Source: Mactra quadrangularis (lineage: Eukaryota > Mollusca > Bivalvia > Venerida > Mactridae). Taken from it: a stretch of 64,000 nucleotides of DNA. Numbering within the stretch: position 1 is the stretch's first letter; each line of letters starts with the position of its first letter. A program made the position numbers and the translations under genes. Shown piece by piece: positions 37,970 to 50,580 of this stretch. The notes under the pieces are model-generated. The model ran no database searches. It saw only the letters and a program-made list of their open reading frames with translations, and was not told the DNA's origin. The DNA is taken from assembly GCA_025267735.1 (NCBI GenBank), contig CM046301.1, forward strand, positions 59,105,872 to 59,169,871, read 5' to 3'.

Positions 37970-40900
37970 AACCTTATAAGAACTGTTTATCACAATATCT
38001 ACAAAGTCGGACGAAAATAGAACCATCAACAAACAAAACAATTCAGAAAACGATCAAATAGTATAATAATATAATACAATTCGTATCCCAAAAGACAATT
38101 CGTATAGATTTAAAGTAAAAGCAATTAAGTAATCTACAATATTGACGTATAGGGAAGCAAACCGTGTCTAGCATATAAACATTAATCTTAAAAGTTCATG
38201 CTCAGAAGAATGGTTAGTTCTTTTATGTAGGTTATATGTACGCTTGGGTCTCATTGTAGAACATTTATAAAACTATGATCGTCAAATCACAACGTTTATT
38301 CTCAAGTTATACTTTTCTTGTTTCACTCAACTCTAACTGGACCTGAAATACGTTGACGATTTAATTTCGTTAATTAGTTTTTAGGTTGGTATTAGGGGAT
38401 TAAATATCACCATTATGAGGAAATCACAAATAAAGACACATACACTAAATTCATCAAATTGCTTGTGGACAATTTGTCGATTTACATTGTATACTCTTTC
38501 CATATTTATGATTTGCGGTTTGAAACTAGTATGAACTTATTGGTTTGAAGAGTTATATTTTAGAGAGTTATCTATTAAATGGTAATGCGCATACAGGCTC
38601 ATAGTATATTTGTCATATGGTCATAAATAAACATTAAGTGGTCAACTTAACAGGGTTGTGTTCTTTGTTTATATTAATATGAACAGTATGTTGAAAATCA
38701 AAGGATGGTCACATGACATATCTATGTGCTTGCAACAATATATCTGACTGGATTTCAAACACACTCTTAAAACTATACTTGGAAAATTCTGGCTTGTATT
38801 TGTTTTTTATAGCACGAGGTTGTTGGTACTTTAAATGTTACATTTATTCAAAGCAATCGTGTGTTCCTACTCTTACTAAATTAGTTATAAATGACAATAT
38901 TACTGATCTTATTTTAACTGTTATTCTTGTTCAATGTCAATATGATAAAACAATCTTTAGATAACGAGATATGTTTTCATGTGTGTCATGAAAAATACAT
39001 TATGGTCGTTTGGGTTGCGCCACCTTTTATGCAAGCGCGATATATGTTTGTTCATTACAAAAGTAAAAACGTTGAAGGGAATAGAATTTGCTTCTCCAAG
39101 CTTTGCAAATATTTATGTCATATTTAAGTGTAAAGTCTTATGTTTTAAGCATATAATATTATGTATCATAAATGACAAGATAATTATTCTATTTTAATCT
39201 TTATCAAGCTCTTTATTCTATGATTTGTAAGAACAAGGTGTGTCATCAATTTAATTCTTGCATCATCAATGATATCTCTAACCTTTACAAATTTGATTTA
39301 ATATTTCTTCCAATAAAAATGTAATTAATACGGTTGCCATAAACATTCGACTTTTCATGAATGTTATATGATGTAATAATGTATCTAAAATATCCTTGTT
39401 TTTTGTTTGGTTTTACGTAAAACAATAATGTTTTTATGTGGCGTCCAATCAAGCCAATTCAAAACGTCTGATTAATGCAATTGTCATGGAATTCCATCAA
39501 TTAAACTAAAAGCTTTGTAAACTTTATTTTGGTAAATGAGTCTACTTGCACACATAAAATTATTATTGCTCAGAGATTTTACTAAGTTGTAAAGCAAATA
39601 TGAACATTCTTGTAATTGATGTGTTTCCCTTTCTATCGTATTAATATTAACAATTGAATTCAAAAATAGACAATGCAATTGGGATTTGAGCTGAATGTTA
39701 GCTAACTATACAATGATTTCATATATCGGTTATAAAGAAAACATTAGAGATTTTATCTTAACTTCATATTTGTAAAATAAAAATTTAGTTTTTCATGAGT
39801 ACGTTTTATCATTTAAGTCATTTTAACATAGGCATAACTTTGTTCTTGCAAGAGGTTGTATAAAGACTATAAATATAATGACTGATAGTTGTGTAATGAT
39901 CATGTACATGTAACACCCCTTTGTTATGTAATTAGAGGGTTTACATTGTAATATCTCCCAAAAAGAAGTACTGTTAATTATATAGTTAAATGAACAAAAC
40001 CTAAATAATAAATAGTATTTACGATCATCACATGACCAACACTTTGGCGGTGATAACATTAGAATATCAATGCGTGCTTTTGTTTTTGTGTGATTACAAA
40101 GTCAACTGACCTCGAGATTATTCGTGTGTTAAGTGAAAGTGCCAGGACATTCTAAAATTAAGTTTTACCTTCTATTAGTTTCGCATACTGTCTGGGACAA
40201 ATGTGAATAGAGATTCATGTATTCATGTATTGTTATTTTTGTAATCTATAAAAATCATGTCTTAATATGTGGTACTAAAGTTAGAAATAAACCTAGACGA
40301 AAGTGTTTATCTTTGAATTATGAAAATGCATTAATATTTAATGTCATTCCGTAAAAAGTACCTACGTATACTTTCGTGTTTTGCTTATTTTGCTATTCCA
40401 TTTCAACAATTAGGCCACAACAAATTGATCTTTTGTTCGTCGGATTTCCCGCACCTAAAAATCCGAAAATGGAAAAAAAATATTTTTTTTTTTTGCTCCC
40501 GCACTTCAAAATTTTTACCGCATCAAGATTTTTTTTGAAGCCAATTTTTTGGCACTCAACCAAGAAGTTTTACGGAGAAAATCAATAATTTTTGGTCTAA
40601 ATATCAAAGCTTATCACCATGACATTGCTATATTTGTAACAAAACAGTAAAGTATTCACGTTTACATACGTCACTATGATGATCGTGTCGATCCTTTGTT
40701 CCTTTGTTTTTCTGAATCCTAAATTATATTTAGTACACGTTTTAACACATGTATACTAAATTTATACGTAATAAATGCAATGCTTAACTTCCCTAAACTT
40801 TAACTCTTGATACACACAGAAGTTGAACAGTGACGTAGAAAGAGCGGCTCCATCAACCCTACAAAGATGATCTGGATGTGTGACGTCATATGTTCACCTT

Positions 40901-41335
40901 CTGTGTAAAAATGATTTACAATAGAGGTCGACCCATGTCTTATGAATTGAGGTAGGACAGGATAGAAGATTTCCTTTTCTAATTATGTTCATGCTGGGGA
41001 GATATTCTAACAGACTGATTTAAAATGAAGTTGTAGTTTGTGTTATATACCAAAAGGCTATACTTTCGACACCAAAACGTATAGTCCATTTAATTTTATT
41101 GGGGTGCTGATTCTATTTTTCCTTCAGGATTACTTAGGTATACTTAGCAGTTGTATGTTGTTTAGTCTGTAGCATAATTTGGTTAATTAATAATCTTCTT
41201 ATTCTTCCTTATTAAAAAGACTGTATTTATGCACTTAAAAGTTAACATGTTTTGTTCATTATCATTTTATAGGGGTGCTGATTCTAAAAATCTCATTCAG
41301 GAACTTAAGTATACTGAGTATATGAATATAATTAT

Positions 41336-42918
41336 ATATACTCAGCAAAAATAGAAACTTTACATTGTGTAAACCTGAATTTCGTTGCTAAATCAGTATG
41401 TGTAATAAACAAAGCTATCTAATCTTATTGGCATTTTGATGTACTACACAAATCCGACAATTTCGTGCAGTTATATGCTCCACGAGCGACTTAATCCGCC
41501 ATTTCCGGTTTCTTACACCGACCACGCCACAGACAATCTCAAGTCATGTAGAGTAAAACTTTTCTCACAGAAACGTTTGCTTGTTTTTAAAACCAAGAAA
41601 AAGCACTTTTGTTTAGTCTTACGACTTTCAGAAGCAATGCCACGGCTCTCTGAAAATCAAAGAAATCAGGCTATTGGGATGCTCCAAGCGGGTGCCAGGA
41701 TTATGGACGTTGCGCAGCACTTTGGTTGCTCTCGGCAAACCATTCATAACCTTAGCACCCGGTTCGGTAATACTGGGTCCGTACATGACCGCCCGAGACC
41801 CGGTGCACCACGTCTGACGTCACGTAGGGACGACCTCGTCATCGGCTTAAATCATCTACGTAATAGGTTTTTGCCAGCTACAGCTACTGCTCGTTAATTT
41901 GGTGCGAGTGCCCAAACCATACGGAACCGCCTAAGGCAATCTCATGTTCCAATTCGTGCCCGCAGGCCTTATACTGAGCAGATAATGAGACCCCGCCATA
42001 GGGTCGCCAGGTTGGCATGGGCACAACGTCACGAACGCTGGACACGTAACCAGTGGGGAAGAGTTATTTTCAGTGACGAATCTCGCTTCAGAATTAGCCA
42101 TGCCGACGGAAGGGTGCGAATTTATCGTCACAGAAATGAAAGATTCGCACAATGTTGCATCAGGGAAAGGGACAGGTTTGGTGGGGGAAGTGTGTTGGTA
42201 TGGGGTGGAATTATGGGGGATCAAAGGACACAACTTGTGGTAGTTCCCGGTAATCTGAATGCACAAGGTTACGTGAATATTCTCATGAATACTCTAGTAC
42301 CTTTCATGCAGGCTCATGGTCCTGGACAAACCTTCTAGCATGACAATGCAAGGCCACATACTGCCCGCTTGACAACCAATTTTCTGGCGCGTAACAACGT
42401 CAACGTCTTGCCATGGCCCGCTCTTTCCCCAGATATGAATCCCATTGAACATATCTGGGATGAACTTGGACGAAGAGTAAGGGCTAACCACCATATAAAC
42501 AGCGTGAACGACCTCACTAATGCACTGCAGCTGGAATGGCAGGCGTTGCCTAACGTCCTAATTAGACGTTACGTACGCTCCATGAGGCGGAGAGTTAGAG
42601 CGTGTATTGCCAGATATGGGGGGCACACACGTTACTGAGGTGTTCTAAACAACATTAAGGACTCAAATAAAAATAATCAACGCATCCAAACTTTTGTTCA
42701 CCATCACCTTCAATTCTGTATTTTTCATTCTGACCCCTAGGTTAAACTCTTACGTCGTATTCATGGTTCGTACAAGTTATATCAACAAAAATGTAACTAA
42801 AGTGATGCAATGTCTTGAAGGAATAAAATGCATTAATTTTTTTTTAGATATTCCGACGGAAACTCAAATTATGCCCACTTAAACACCATGTAAAGTTTTT
42901 TATTTTGCCGAGTATATA
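41336..42918 (+). mobile_element. Tc1-like transposon nested in the Harbinger-like element
   Basis: Inverted ends: left TATACTCAGCAAAAATAGAA and right reverse-complemented TATACTCGGCAAAATAAAAA, both continuing into ACTTTACAT. Both lie in runs of TA, fitting a TA target duplication, so exact edges are uncertain by a few bases. It contains one degraded transposase gene in the middle. Total length of about 1.58 kb is normal for a Tc1 element. Confidence 0.85.
41637..42638 (+). pseudogene. Tc1-like transposase, two in-frame stops
   Basis: A single frame from ATG 41,637 to the final TGA (42,636-42,638) spans 333 codons, a normal Tc1 length. It opens with MPRLSENQRNQAIGMLQAG and a helix-turn-helix (SRQTIHNL), then the GRPR-like DRPRPGAPR. 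The catalytic part has FSDESRF (first D), GGGSVLVWGGI, HDNARPH (second D) and DMNPIEHIWDELGRRV (E). Thirty-four residues separate the second D from E, the DD34E spacing of Tc1. It ends GGHTRY, typical of this group. Stops at 41,895-41,897 (TAA) and 42,336-42,338 (TAG) break it. Both sit where a glutamine codon (CAA, CAG) is likely, so single C-to-T changes could explain them. No frameshift was seen. Inactive as it stands but fairly young. Confidence 0.9.
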
Positions 42919-45900
42919 ATTTTTATGTTTTTGAGCCCATCCTTTATTTACTTGAATAATATTAAGACATTATTTATACACCAAAAGTCAACAGGTTTGG
43001 TCCATCATTTTATAGGGGTGCAGAGCCTCAAATTTTCATTCAGGAGGATTTAAATTTGCTGAGTAGCTGTTTGTTGCTGATTCTATCTTTTATTCATTTG
43101 GTTAATATGGGGATTAATTTTACATAAAAAGTCACCAGGTTTGGTCCTTTATAATTTTAGCAGTGCTGATTCTAAATTTTTACAATGATCTTGGAAGTTT
43201 TGAAGTTAAATATTGAATGAAATCAGTATATTTTACAGTATGATAATATAGTACAGTTCATCTAAATGCAAATGGAACAAAATACAGGCATTTATTTTGT
43301 ATGTATCATATTAAAAGCATTCATTTTATGAATATTAACAATAGTAATCTTTCTTACAACAAACTACAAGATAATTAGAGCTAAACTGACATTTCCTTGT
43401 AATCCAAGGTCAAGATAATAAAACCCAAGGAAAAAAGACTAAATATGAAACTATAATTAAGGGAAAATATCAAATACATATAGTGCTTTTAAAATTGTAT
43501 CATGTAAGAAAAATAGAATAAATCCATAGTAGTACAGCATCAATATATGTTTTATATTTAAATAAGCATGTCTATTTCCACAACTATAATTTAAGAGATT
43601 ATTGTGGCGTATATGCACTTTGAAATTATACAGAATGTATTCATGAAAGTTTTTTATGCAAAAAGTCCATATTTCAAGTGCATTTTGACTTTAAGTAAAT
43701 GAATATTCATAAAAATAGGTTTTTTTTAATTTTCGCTTTTCGCTCGCTCCTCAAAATGCAAAATGTGGGAAAAAAATATTTTTATTTTTTTTCGCTCGCT
43801 CCAATTTTTTTCGGACAAAATCCATAGAACATATGATCAGTTTGTTGTGGCCTTAAATAGTAAATAGACAAAGCTTGGTGATAAGATCACAAAATATGCT
43901 GGATTTGAACATATGAGGACTCTTTACAAGTAACTAAAACCAGCATAAGTTAACCAAAAAGTTATAAACTTTAAAACAAATAATTTTATGATTATAATTT
44001 AACAAAATATCAGCCACAACGACATATGGCTCTGGGTCCGTATTAATAATCGTTTTACGACTGATTTTAGTCGTAAATCCTTCTATTTGGTATGTTAAAT
44101 TGTCACAAGATTTTTGATATATGCTGCCCTGGCGTATATACACTGTTACAAACGTTCGTCCTGATTGTTTTTATTGTAGCCCAGGATTAAAATCTCGTAC
44201 TTTATCTAGCAATGTTTTGATTTGTGAAAAACATCTGAGAAACTCATTAATGTAACGAGCGTGACCGCAACAGGACTTTATAGGTTTCTTGTCTATTATT
44301 AATCCAATAAATTTGTCAATCTTGCAAATAAAATCTCTCGTTGGTTTTAAAAGAAATCCCTTACGTGCATTCCATTTCTAATATCATCTTTAATCAGTTT
44401 TGGAATAAACATTCATTTTTCTAGATGTTCAAAGTTGGTATTATATAACATTAAATAGTATATGTATCACACACATCAATTACATGTACTAAGTTATCTT
44501 TATTGAAGAGTTAGAAACATGTTTCCTTTGTCGAACTCATTGAGTACATTGTATTACGATGTGTTCGTTACACTTACATAAATAATTTATTTGAAAGTAA
44601 CTTAAAAGACCCATTAACGGATATCTATAGTTATTTTAACGAGGTTATACGACATGAAAACCGTTAAGAATAACCTTCTGATTGACTCATCAATTTTTGT
44701 ATCGGGTAATGATTTTTGACAAACTAATGTATTACGTGCCAGTTTTAGTTGTTGATTTTTTTCTCAGATACTAATGGGAGGAGTGTCGTGCCTAACAAGA
44801 CACTGGAACATCAGAACGTAAGTAAAAATACATTACCTTGTGACAAATTGATATAACTGTTATCGACGAGCAACAAACATGTACTACCTTTCTAATGTTT
44901 AATGTCCTAAGCGTTAATTTTAAGACAAATCAGTTGTTGTATAAAAGTTTGTCGCAATGTTTTCTTAGTCAAACAAACATAAAATAAATCTACAAACTAG
45001 GCAATTCAAAAGAAAGCTCAATAGAATATAATTAATCGTATCCTGAAGACAATTTATATATTTTTTCCGTTAAATTGTCTATATTGTTGAAATATAGGGA
45101 TGCAAACCGAGTCTGTCGTACAATAATTTTATCTAAATATTCTGTTTTCAGCAGAATTGTTAGTCTTAGTATCTAGGTTATATGTACTCTTGAGTCTCAT
45201 TTGTAGAAAACTTATTAAGCGTGATCATAAAATAAAGACGTTTATTCTTATGTAATATCATTTCTTGTTCCACGAAACACTAATTGAATCAGAAATACGT
45301 AGGATGTATTATTGCATTAAATGTACGGAATTTATTTTTCTATGAAGATATTTAATGATAAAATATCGTATTCTACAGAAGGACAAGATTAAAATAAGCT
45401 GTCCTTTAAAATACAGCGGTCTCTTAATACTAATGCTACAGTATTGTTCTTGCGTATGCCGATTAAGCAAGGTGGAAGGCGACCTTAATAGGAATGAGTA
45501 AGTTAGAAATAAAATCAAGCATATACTAATGTAACTGAGATTTACCAAACAAATTATCAACATAAAGTCCTTCTAAAACGATTACTGTTTTCATGTTTGT
45601 AACAATAAAAATATTAAACTTGACATGAACCTCGTTCCTAAACTAAACTTGTTAACAAATAACATTTTACTGTTTCTGATAACATGTGATGGTTAATACA
45701 CATAATGTTACATTTTGTCTAAGTATCGTGCGTATCTACTGTTTATTCAATATAAATGGAAGTATAACTGATAACTTGAAGTACTTGGTCTAAGAACAGT
45801 ATTAAAACCCAATTCAAAATTCCCATCAATAATGATGAGATATCTTTTACCTATACAAACTTGTTTTAACTTGACTCCCACTGGTTTTGATATAACAATA

Positions 45901-46571
45901 GATACGTGATAATGGGATTTCCGCAAACATATATGCAACACATGAAATATCTTTGTTGTGCTTTATTCAGCTTATACGGAATACAATAATGTTTGCACGT
46001 TATATCCAATCAAGCCAATTCAAAACGTCTGATTAATGTAATGTAATGGAATCTTTTCTAATAAACTAAAAGCTTAACACTATTAATTTTGATACATGAG
46101 TCTCCTATTACATATGATATTTATGCATTTAATGCTCAGCGACTTTATGAACGTGTATAATATCTATAAAGCAAATATGGACATACTTGTAATATGTATA
46201 TTTAACGAAACTTCTAAGTACCCGATTTCAATATTAGTTTAGACAGAAATTTCAAAAAGGCACTGCGTTAAGAGTTTGACGGCATTTTTTAGTACAAGCA
46301 GGTAGTCAGCGGTTTTAACATATTTCAGGTATGCTGATTCCATTTTTTGCTCTACCACGGCTGTATCTTGCGTCCTTGACCTTCAAAAGGTCAATTCAAA
46401 ATGGCCACCAATTTTTCCTTTTAGTTACACTTATATTGGACATTGTTAAGATAAAATCGGTCAAACATTTATTTAAACCGTATATAATGTATCATTTTAT
46501 GCCAGTATATAATAAAGGAAAAATATACAGGTGAAAAAATTGAACTTTTGAGATGCAGTCATCTTTAAATT

Positions 46572-46586
46572 CAAAATGGCCGCCAT
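46572..46586 (+). promoter_or_regulatory. YY1-like motif in left arm
   Basis: CAAAATGGCCGCCAT matches the core of known YY1 sites (GCCGCCATTTTG-like) on both strands. The same word recurs at 46,943-46,957 and inverted at 50,794-50,808, always at the same place in the subunit. Binding is inference. Confidence 0.3.
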
Positions 46587-46723
46587 AGTTCATTTATTGT
46601 CAGCAAGTTCCTTCAAACGACATTTACTCCAAAACTACGATACCAATCTTGCTAAAATTTTGCAGAAATGTTCCTAGCGTAAAGATCTTTTAAATAGTTC
46701 ATTGAATCCCATATAAAACTCTG

Positions 46724-46737
46724 GTTACCATGGTAAC
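46724..46737. promoter_or_regulatory. Palindromic RFX X-box-like motif, left arm subunit 1
   Basis: GTTACCATGGTAAC is a perfect palindrome and matches the RFX-factor X-box consensus (GTTRCCATGGYAAC). It occurs once in each subunit of the arms, while surrounding bases differ more. Function is inferred from the motif only. Confidence 0.4.
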
Positions 46738-47089
46738 AGAACAGTAAAATTATACAAATCTCAAAAAATGATCAGCATTCATTTTGACATGTAGCATTAC
46801 ACTTATATTGGACATTGTTGAGATAAAGTCAGTTAAAAATTAATTGAAACCCTATTTAATGTATCGTTCTATGCCAGTTTGTAACAAAGTAAAGATATAC
46901 AGGTAAAAAATTGAAGTTGTGAAATGCAGCCATGTTTGAAATCAAAATGGCCGCCATATTACACTTGATGTCAGCAAGCTCATTCAAACGACATGTATTC
47001 TAAAATTACCGGACCAGTCATGCTTAAATGTTGCAGAAATGTTTCTGGTTTAAAGATCTTTAGTTCTTTGAATATCATGAAAAAGTCTG

Positions 47090-47103
47090 GTTACCATGGT
47101 AAC
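47090..47103. promoter_or_regulatory. Palindromic RFX X-box-like motif, left arm subunit 2
   Basis: The same 14-bp palindrome GTTACCATGGTAAC as at 46,724, in the second, diverged subunit and about 137 bp before the first ATG of the nuclease pseudogene. Confidence 0.4.
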
Positions 47104-47239
47104 CTAAAAGTAAAAATGTAAAAACCTAAAATAAACTGCTTTGCATAGCTCCCGTTTTTTGCTTTAGAATTTGTATGTAAATAATCAAAGGAAGTCAACA
47201 TAGCTTTTTGGTTTACATACATCCACTTGGTTAATATTA

Positions 47240-49403
47240 ATGTTCACCAGGTCAATGCGTGATGGCCTATGCGATTTATACCTTGCGTCGTTTGGGCATA
47301 TGTTGCCATATATTGCGCGATATGATCACTTGAATTATGCTCGTTGGGGTCCAATATATCTTACAGAGATGCATCAGATTCCCCAAGCAGTTTTGACCGA
47401 GTTTAAACGTGGCAATTTTGTGGTGAAACGTTCTGGAATGAAGTTCAACCAAGTTGATCTTGATCAAGCACAAGAATGGTTGAACTGCACCGGTAAAATA
47501 GGTGGCGGCATTGTTGGTATTACTAAAACACGTTCAGCTCTAAGTAGATGGGCTTTGTAATTCAACGTGCTGTCCGACATTTCATCAGCAACAAACGACA
47601 TGTTTAAACTTAGTCCATCTGAAACCAAACTTTCTAACGAAAGCAGTAAAGCAAGACAATCTCGTGATAAACAAGATTAGTCATCACTTTCTGCTATATT
47701 ACAACGTTTCAAAACTTTACCCCAGAATCACACCCAGTTACTTTGCAAAACATTGCAACTAAAGACCTTGCCACACAACGCATTCAAGAGTCATTAGTCA
47801 ATGTACAGAATCTTGCTCAGCATGACATGACAGAATATGTGTCAGCAAGATTATTGGTTGATGGTAGTCGAGTTCCAATACACGCTTCTCTCAGAAAGAA
47901 TAACCAACAGACATTTGCCTCGCTGTACGATATTAACAAATGTAATAAGCCCAGAAGGAGCGAGAAAAGGGCCAAGTCATAAAAACCGATAGGACCGTTA
48001 TTCAACGCCTTTAAACTGCTTATGAAGCTGGCCGAGATGTAGAGTTGAAAGCAATTTTAAAACAAGAACTTATGCCCGTACCGATTGCCCTAGCAGAAAT
48101 GAATGGTACACTTCGAACCTGTAATAAATCAGTACTTGTTGATTGTTTAACAGACGGATTGACCTGTCCCGAATAAGTCATTCCATATCACCCAGCGACA
48201 ATGATCATTGATAGTAATGGTCTTATTGTTTCTGTTGGAAAGCCAATTGGGGCTCTCTTATTTGGTGACTTAGCAGATACCTTTTGCAATGCTGTTGCAC
48301 AAATTGGTCATTCCTACACGAGAATTGATGTTGTGTTTGACAGATACAATGATAAGTCAATCAAAAGTGGGACACGGTTTCGTCGTAACAAAACCTGTCA
48401 GCCTATACGCCGTCTGGCGGAAGGCCGTGATGTACCTTTACCACTAAACTGGGTAAACTTCCTTGTAATGCCTGACACCAAGGTGGACATTGCGAATTTC
48501 CTATCGCATGAACTGATCCGGCAGGCTCCACGTGATAAGGAAATTGTCACAGCTGGTGGCTTCGTAGATGAGCTTGAGGTAAAATCATCAAATCCTACCA
48601 TTACTTATTTAGTTCTTCTGAAAAGTTGCCATGAAGAGGCTGACACACGTCTTGTGTTGCATGCCGTAAACAGCAAGGCGCAAGATGTTGTTGTTTGGTC
48701 GAGGGACACTGATGTGATGATATTACTTCTTGCTCACTATCCAAAAGCCATTAGTCAAAATATATGGCAATTACTCGGGACAGCAAAAAAACACCGATAC
48801 ATACCTATAGGTCAAGTGCTCCGAAACCTTACACCATATTCATTTGAGGCATTACTGACTTTCCATGCAATAAATGGATGCGACACATTATCCTTCTTCA
48901 CAGGCCATTCAAAGAAGTCTGCATGGAAAACATTCCAAGATTATTGGGAACTACTGTTAGAGCTAGGACATAGAGCCTTAACCGAACAAACCCTAGCAAA
49001 TGTGGAAACCTTTATATGTAGAATGTACAACATCAACTCAACTAACTCTGTAGATGAGTGTCGGTATATCCTGTTTCCTAGAGCAAGTAAACCTGAGATA
49101 CTTTGTCCTACACAGAATGCTCTTAATTTCCTTATTAAGCGCTCACACTTCCAGACTATGATTTGGCGACAAGCAGTACACCCTTAACCAGATATTCCTG
49201 ACCCAAAAAAGTATGGCTGTGAAGCCCAATTGAGACCAATTTTGATGTCTCTTGATCCTATCCCAGATTCATGTATCCAAATAGTGTACTGTTCATGCAA
49301 AACACAATGAAGAAACGGGCGTTGCAAATGCAAAAGGGCCAAGATGAATTGCACAAGAATGTGTGCTTGTAAACAAGTGGGTGGATGTTTAAATTCTGCA
49401 TGA
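47240..49403 (+). pseudogene. XPG/PIN-like nuclease with CXC zinc motif (transposon protein), broken
   Basis: Pieces in order: DLYLASFGHMLPYIARYDHL, NYARWGPIYLTEM and RSALSRW (47,240-47,560), then NFTPESHPVTLQNIATKDLA after a frameshift near 47,710, then VPIALAEMNGTLRTCNKSV after another near 47,950. The largest open part (48,201-49,187, 328 codons) has SCHEEADTRLVLHA (near 48,624) and WSRDTDVMILLLAHY (near 48,697), acidic clusters resembling the metal-binding residues of FEN1/XPG and PIN nucleases, then INGCDTLSFFTGHSKKS. After a stop at 49,185 the same frame continues to a tesmin/TSO1-like CXC motif (CSCKTQ, stop, NGRCKCKRAKMNC, CACKQVGGCLN) and ends at 49,403. The order is that of a widespread invertebrate transposon-borne family. 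The N-terminus is missing. At least two frameshifts and several stops make it non-functional. Confidence 0.78.
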
Positions 49404-49439
49404 GGTATTAGCAGACACCTGTCATTAATCAAAACATTA

Positions 49440-49690
49440 AATTCATGAATATTTAATCAATTTGTCAACTGGAGTCAGTAGCACTATTTGTAGTGCGTAG
49501 GATTTCGAACCGTTTCCAGGAATACCCTTGCATGAAAATTTCACAATAATGTGGGTTTCTCTCCATCAATTAGGTATATGGAGAAGTTGCTGGCCTTGTG
49601 GAAGGGTATGTAAGTACTGGTTATAGACAAGAGTCCAGGAAAGCTAAGTTAGGGACGTTGACCACCGTAATGTAACCTTAATTTTTGTTG
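49440..49690 (+). mobile_element. Degraded SINE, same family as 57,751-58,043
   Basis: After a weak tRNA-like head with GGATTTCGAACC (49,500), the body TGAAAATTTCACAATAATGT, GGAGAAGTTGC, CCTTGTGGAAGGGT, GTAAGTACTGGTTATAGACA and CCAGGAAAGCTAAGTTAG matches the sense strand of the SINE at 57,751-58,043 closely. The tail beyond 49,660 is eroded. It was inserted after, or together with, decay of the nuclease gene just upstream. Confidence 0.7.
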
Positions 49691-50580
49691 AAATGGCATG
49701 AAATCCATTAATAACAAGTTGTAAGGTCAGACAGGTTTTCGTGACTTTGATAAGAATACGAAGCACGAACTCATATGAATATAGCATTTCGAAGCGTAAA
49801 TAACAAAGCTGCAGTCGTTTTATGGTTTTGAGCATACTATAATTAAACAATTCAGTGCAATTCCTGATGCACATTGTGTGACAATGCGGCGAAAATTTGA
49901 CAAAACAGTATTTTCTCAACCATGTTTCTTAAATTACCATACGATTAATCATTGACCGCGCCGCGTTGATTCGAATCACAATCGAAAAACTCGTTGTTTC
50001 CTAGATCAAGAAACGTTTTCCCACTAACTAAGTTATGGGGGACTAGGAAGCAGAATCGACAGTGATTGTTATAAATAGTAAGAACTTGTTTCACAATCAA
50101 GCTAAATTACATTAGTAAAATAGGGCAGTTTGAAAGCATATCAGTAACAGTCAGAGTAAAACAAACACAGACCTTTCATACAGCCAAAGAGGGAGATATT
50201 TTCTATTTTCAAACTATTGCTATAAAAGGACGTCACAAACAAATAACGAAACAAGTAACAGAGGTGTTTCCACCTTGGAACAGACAGTGGCAAAATAATT
50301 GCCACTGGGTGTTTAAACCCGGCACCCAATGTAAGAACAAACAATTACAAATTGTCTTGGTGAAAAAACTCAACACACCCTTCACTCGACATCGTTGTGT
50401 GCAAAAACACACAAACGCATGAAAAAATTAAACAATCTTTGTATGGCAAATACGAATGTATAGGATTCTGATGGTCAAATATTTCCTTTAGGTTATAAAA
50501 CTCTATAAATCGTGTCATGCCGGATTGATATTCTGACTCCATGGGCTTAATTTGAACAATCTTAGTACAGGATATTCAGG

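Larger units (their letters stand above)
41064..43204. repeat. Four ~143-172-bp tandem units inside the Harbinger-like element
   Basis: The core GGGGTGCTGATTCTA (or close variants) preceded by a GTCAACAGGTTTGGTCCAT-like phrase occurs at about 41,064-41,160, 41,233-41,324, 42,978-43,087 and 43,131-43,204. Allowing for the nested Tc1 copy (about 1.58 kb), the units are spaced 172, 163 and 143 bp. They would have formed one tandem array before the Tc1 insertion split it. Confidence 0.65.
40410..43855. mobile_element. PIF/Harbinger-like non-autonomous element
   Basis: A 3,440-bp insertion (40,413-43,852) is bounded by TTA at 40,410-40,412 and 43,853-43,855. Ends: left GGCCACAACAAATTGATC, right reverse-complemented GGCCACAACAAACTGATC (17 of 18 identical). 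Weaker similarity continues to about 35 bp, including GGATTT. Other array units show the uninterrupted site (tttcaacaattaaatag at 55,077; tttcaacaatttaatag at 60,527). A 3-bp TTA/TWA duplication with GGCC ends fits PIF/Harbinger. No Harbinger transposase or Myb gene is visible; the only gene belongs to a nested Tc1 copy. AT-rich, self-complementary stretches lie just inside both ends (40,462-40,530 and 43,725-43,810). Confidence 0.8.
37970..45000. repeat. Direct-repeat array, unit 1 (interrupted by a Harbinger-like element)
   Basis: First recognisable unit of a non-coding array in direct orientation. Anchor words recur through the array: GGGAAGCAAACCG (38,151; 45,088 in variant form; 56,365), CCAATTCAAAACGTCTGATT (39,455; 46,015; 54,030 and 58,870 with one change; 62,435 with more), GCGGTGATGACATT-type (40,047; 54,552; 60,020) and AAACCTAGACGAAAGTGTTT (40,288; 54,960; 60,424). 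Without the 3.4-kb insertion this unit is only about 3.5 kb long because it lacks blocks present around 51,500-53,600. No open frame is conserved among units. Confidence 0.75.
46277..46800 (+). repeat. Left 0.5-kb inverted arm of the Academ-like element
   Basis: Begins TGACGGCATTTTTTAGTACA and runs to about 46,800. It is nearly identical to the reverse complement of 50,581-51,103, including a 67-codon open frame that differs at two residues. The arm contains a 315-bp subunit (46,424-46,739) that is repeated, more diverged, at 46,795-47,106 on the left side only. The high identity suggests a recent origin or ongoing gene conversion between the arms compared with the decayed gene between them. 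Confidence 0.9.

Noticed and set aside
46331..46534. A 67-codon frame repeated at 50,846-51,049
   Set aside because: It is conserved only because the two inverted arms are nearly identical DNA. The diverged second subunit at 46,795 does not preserve it.
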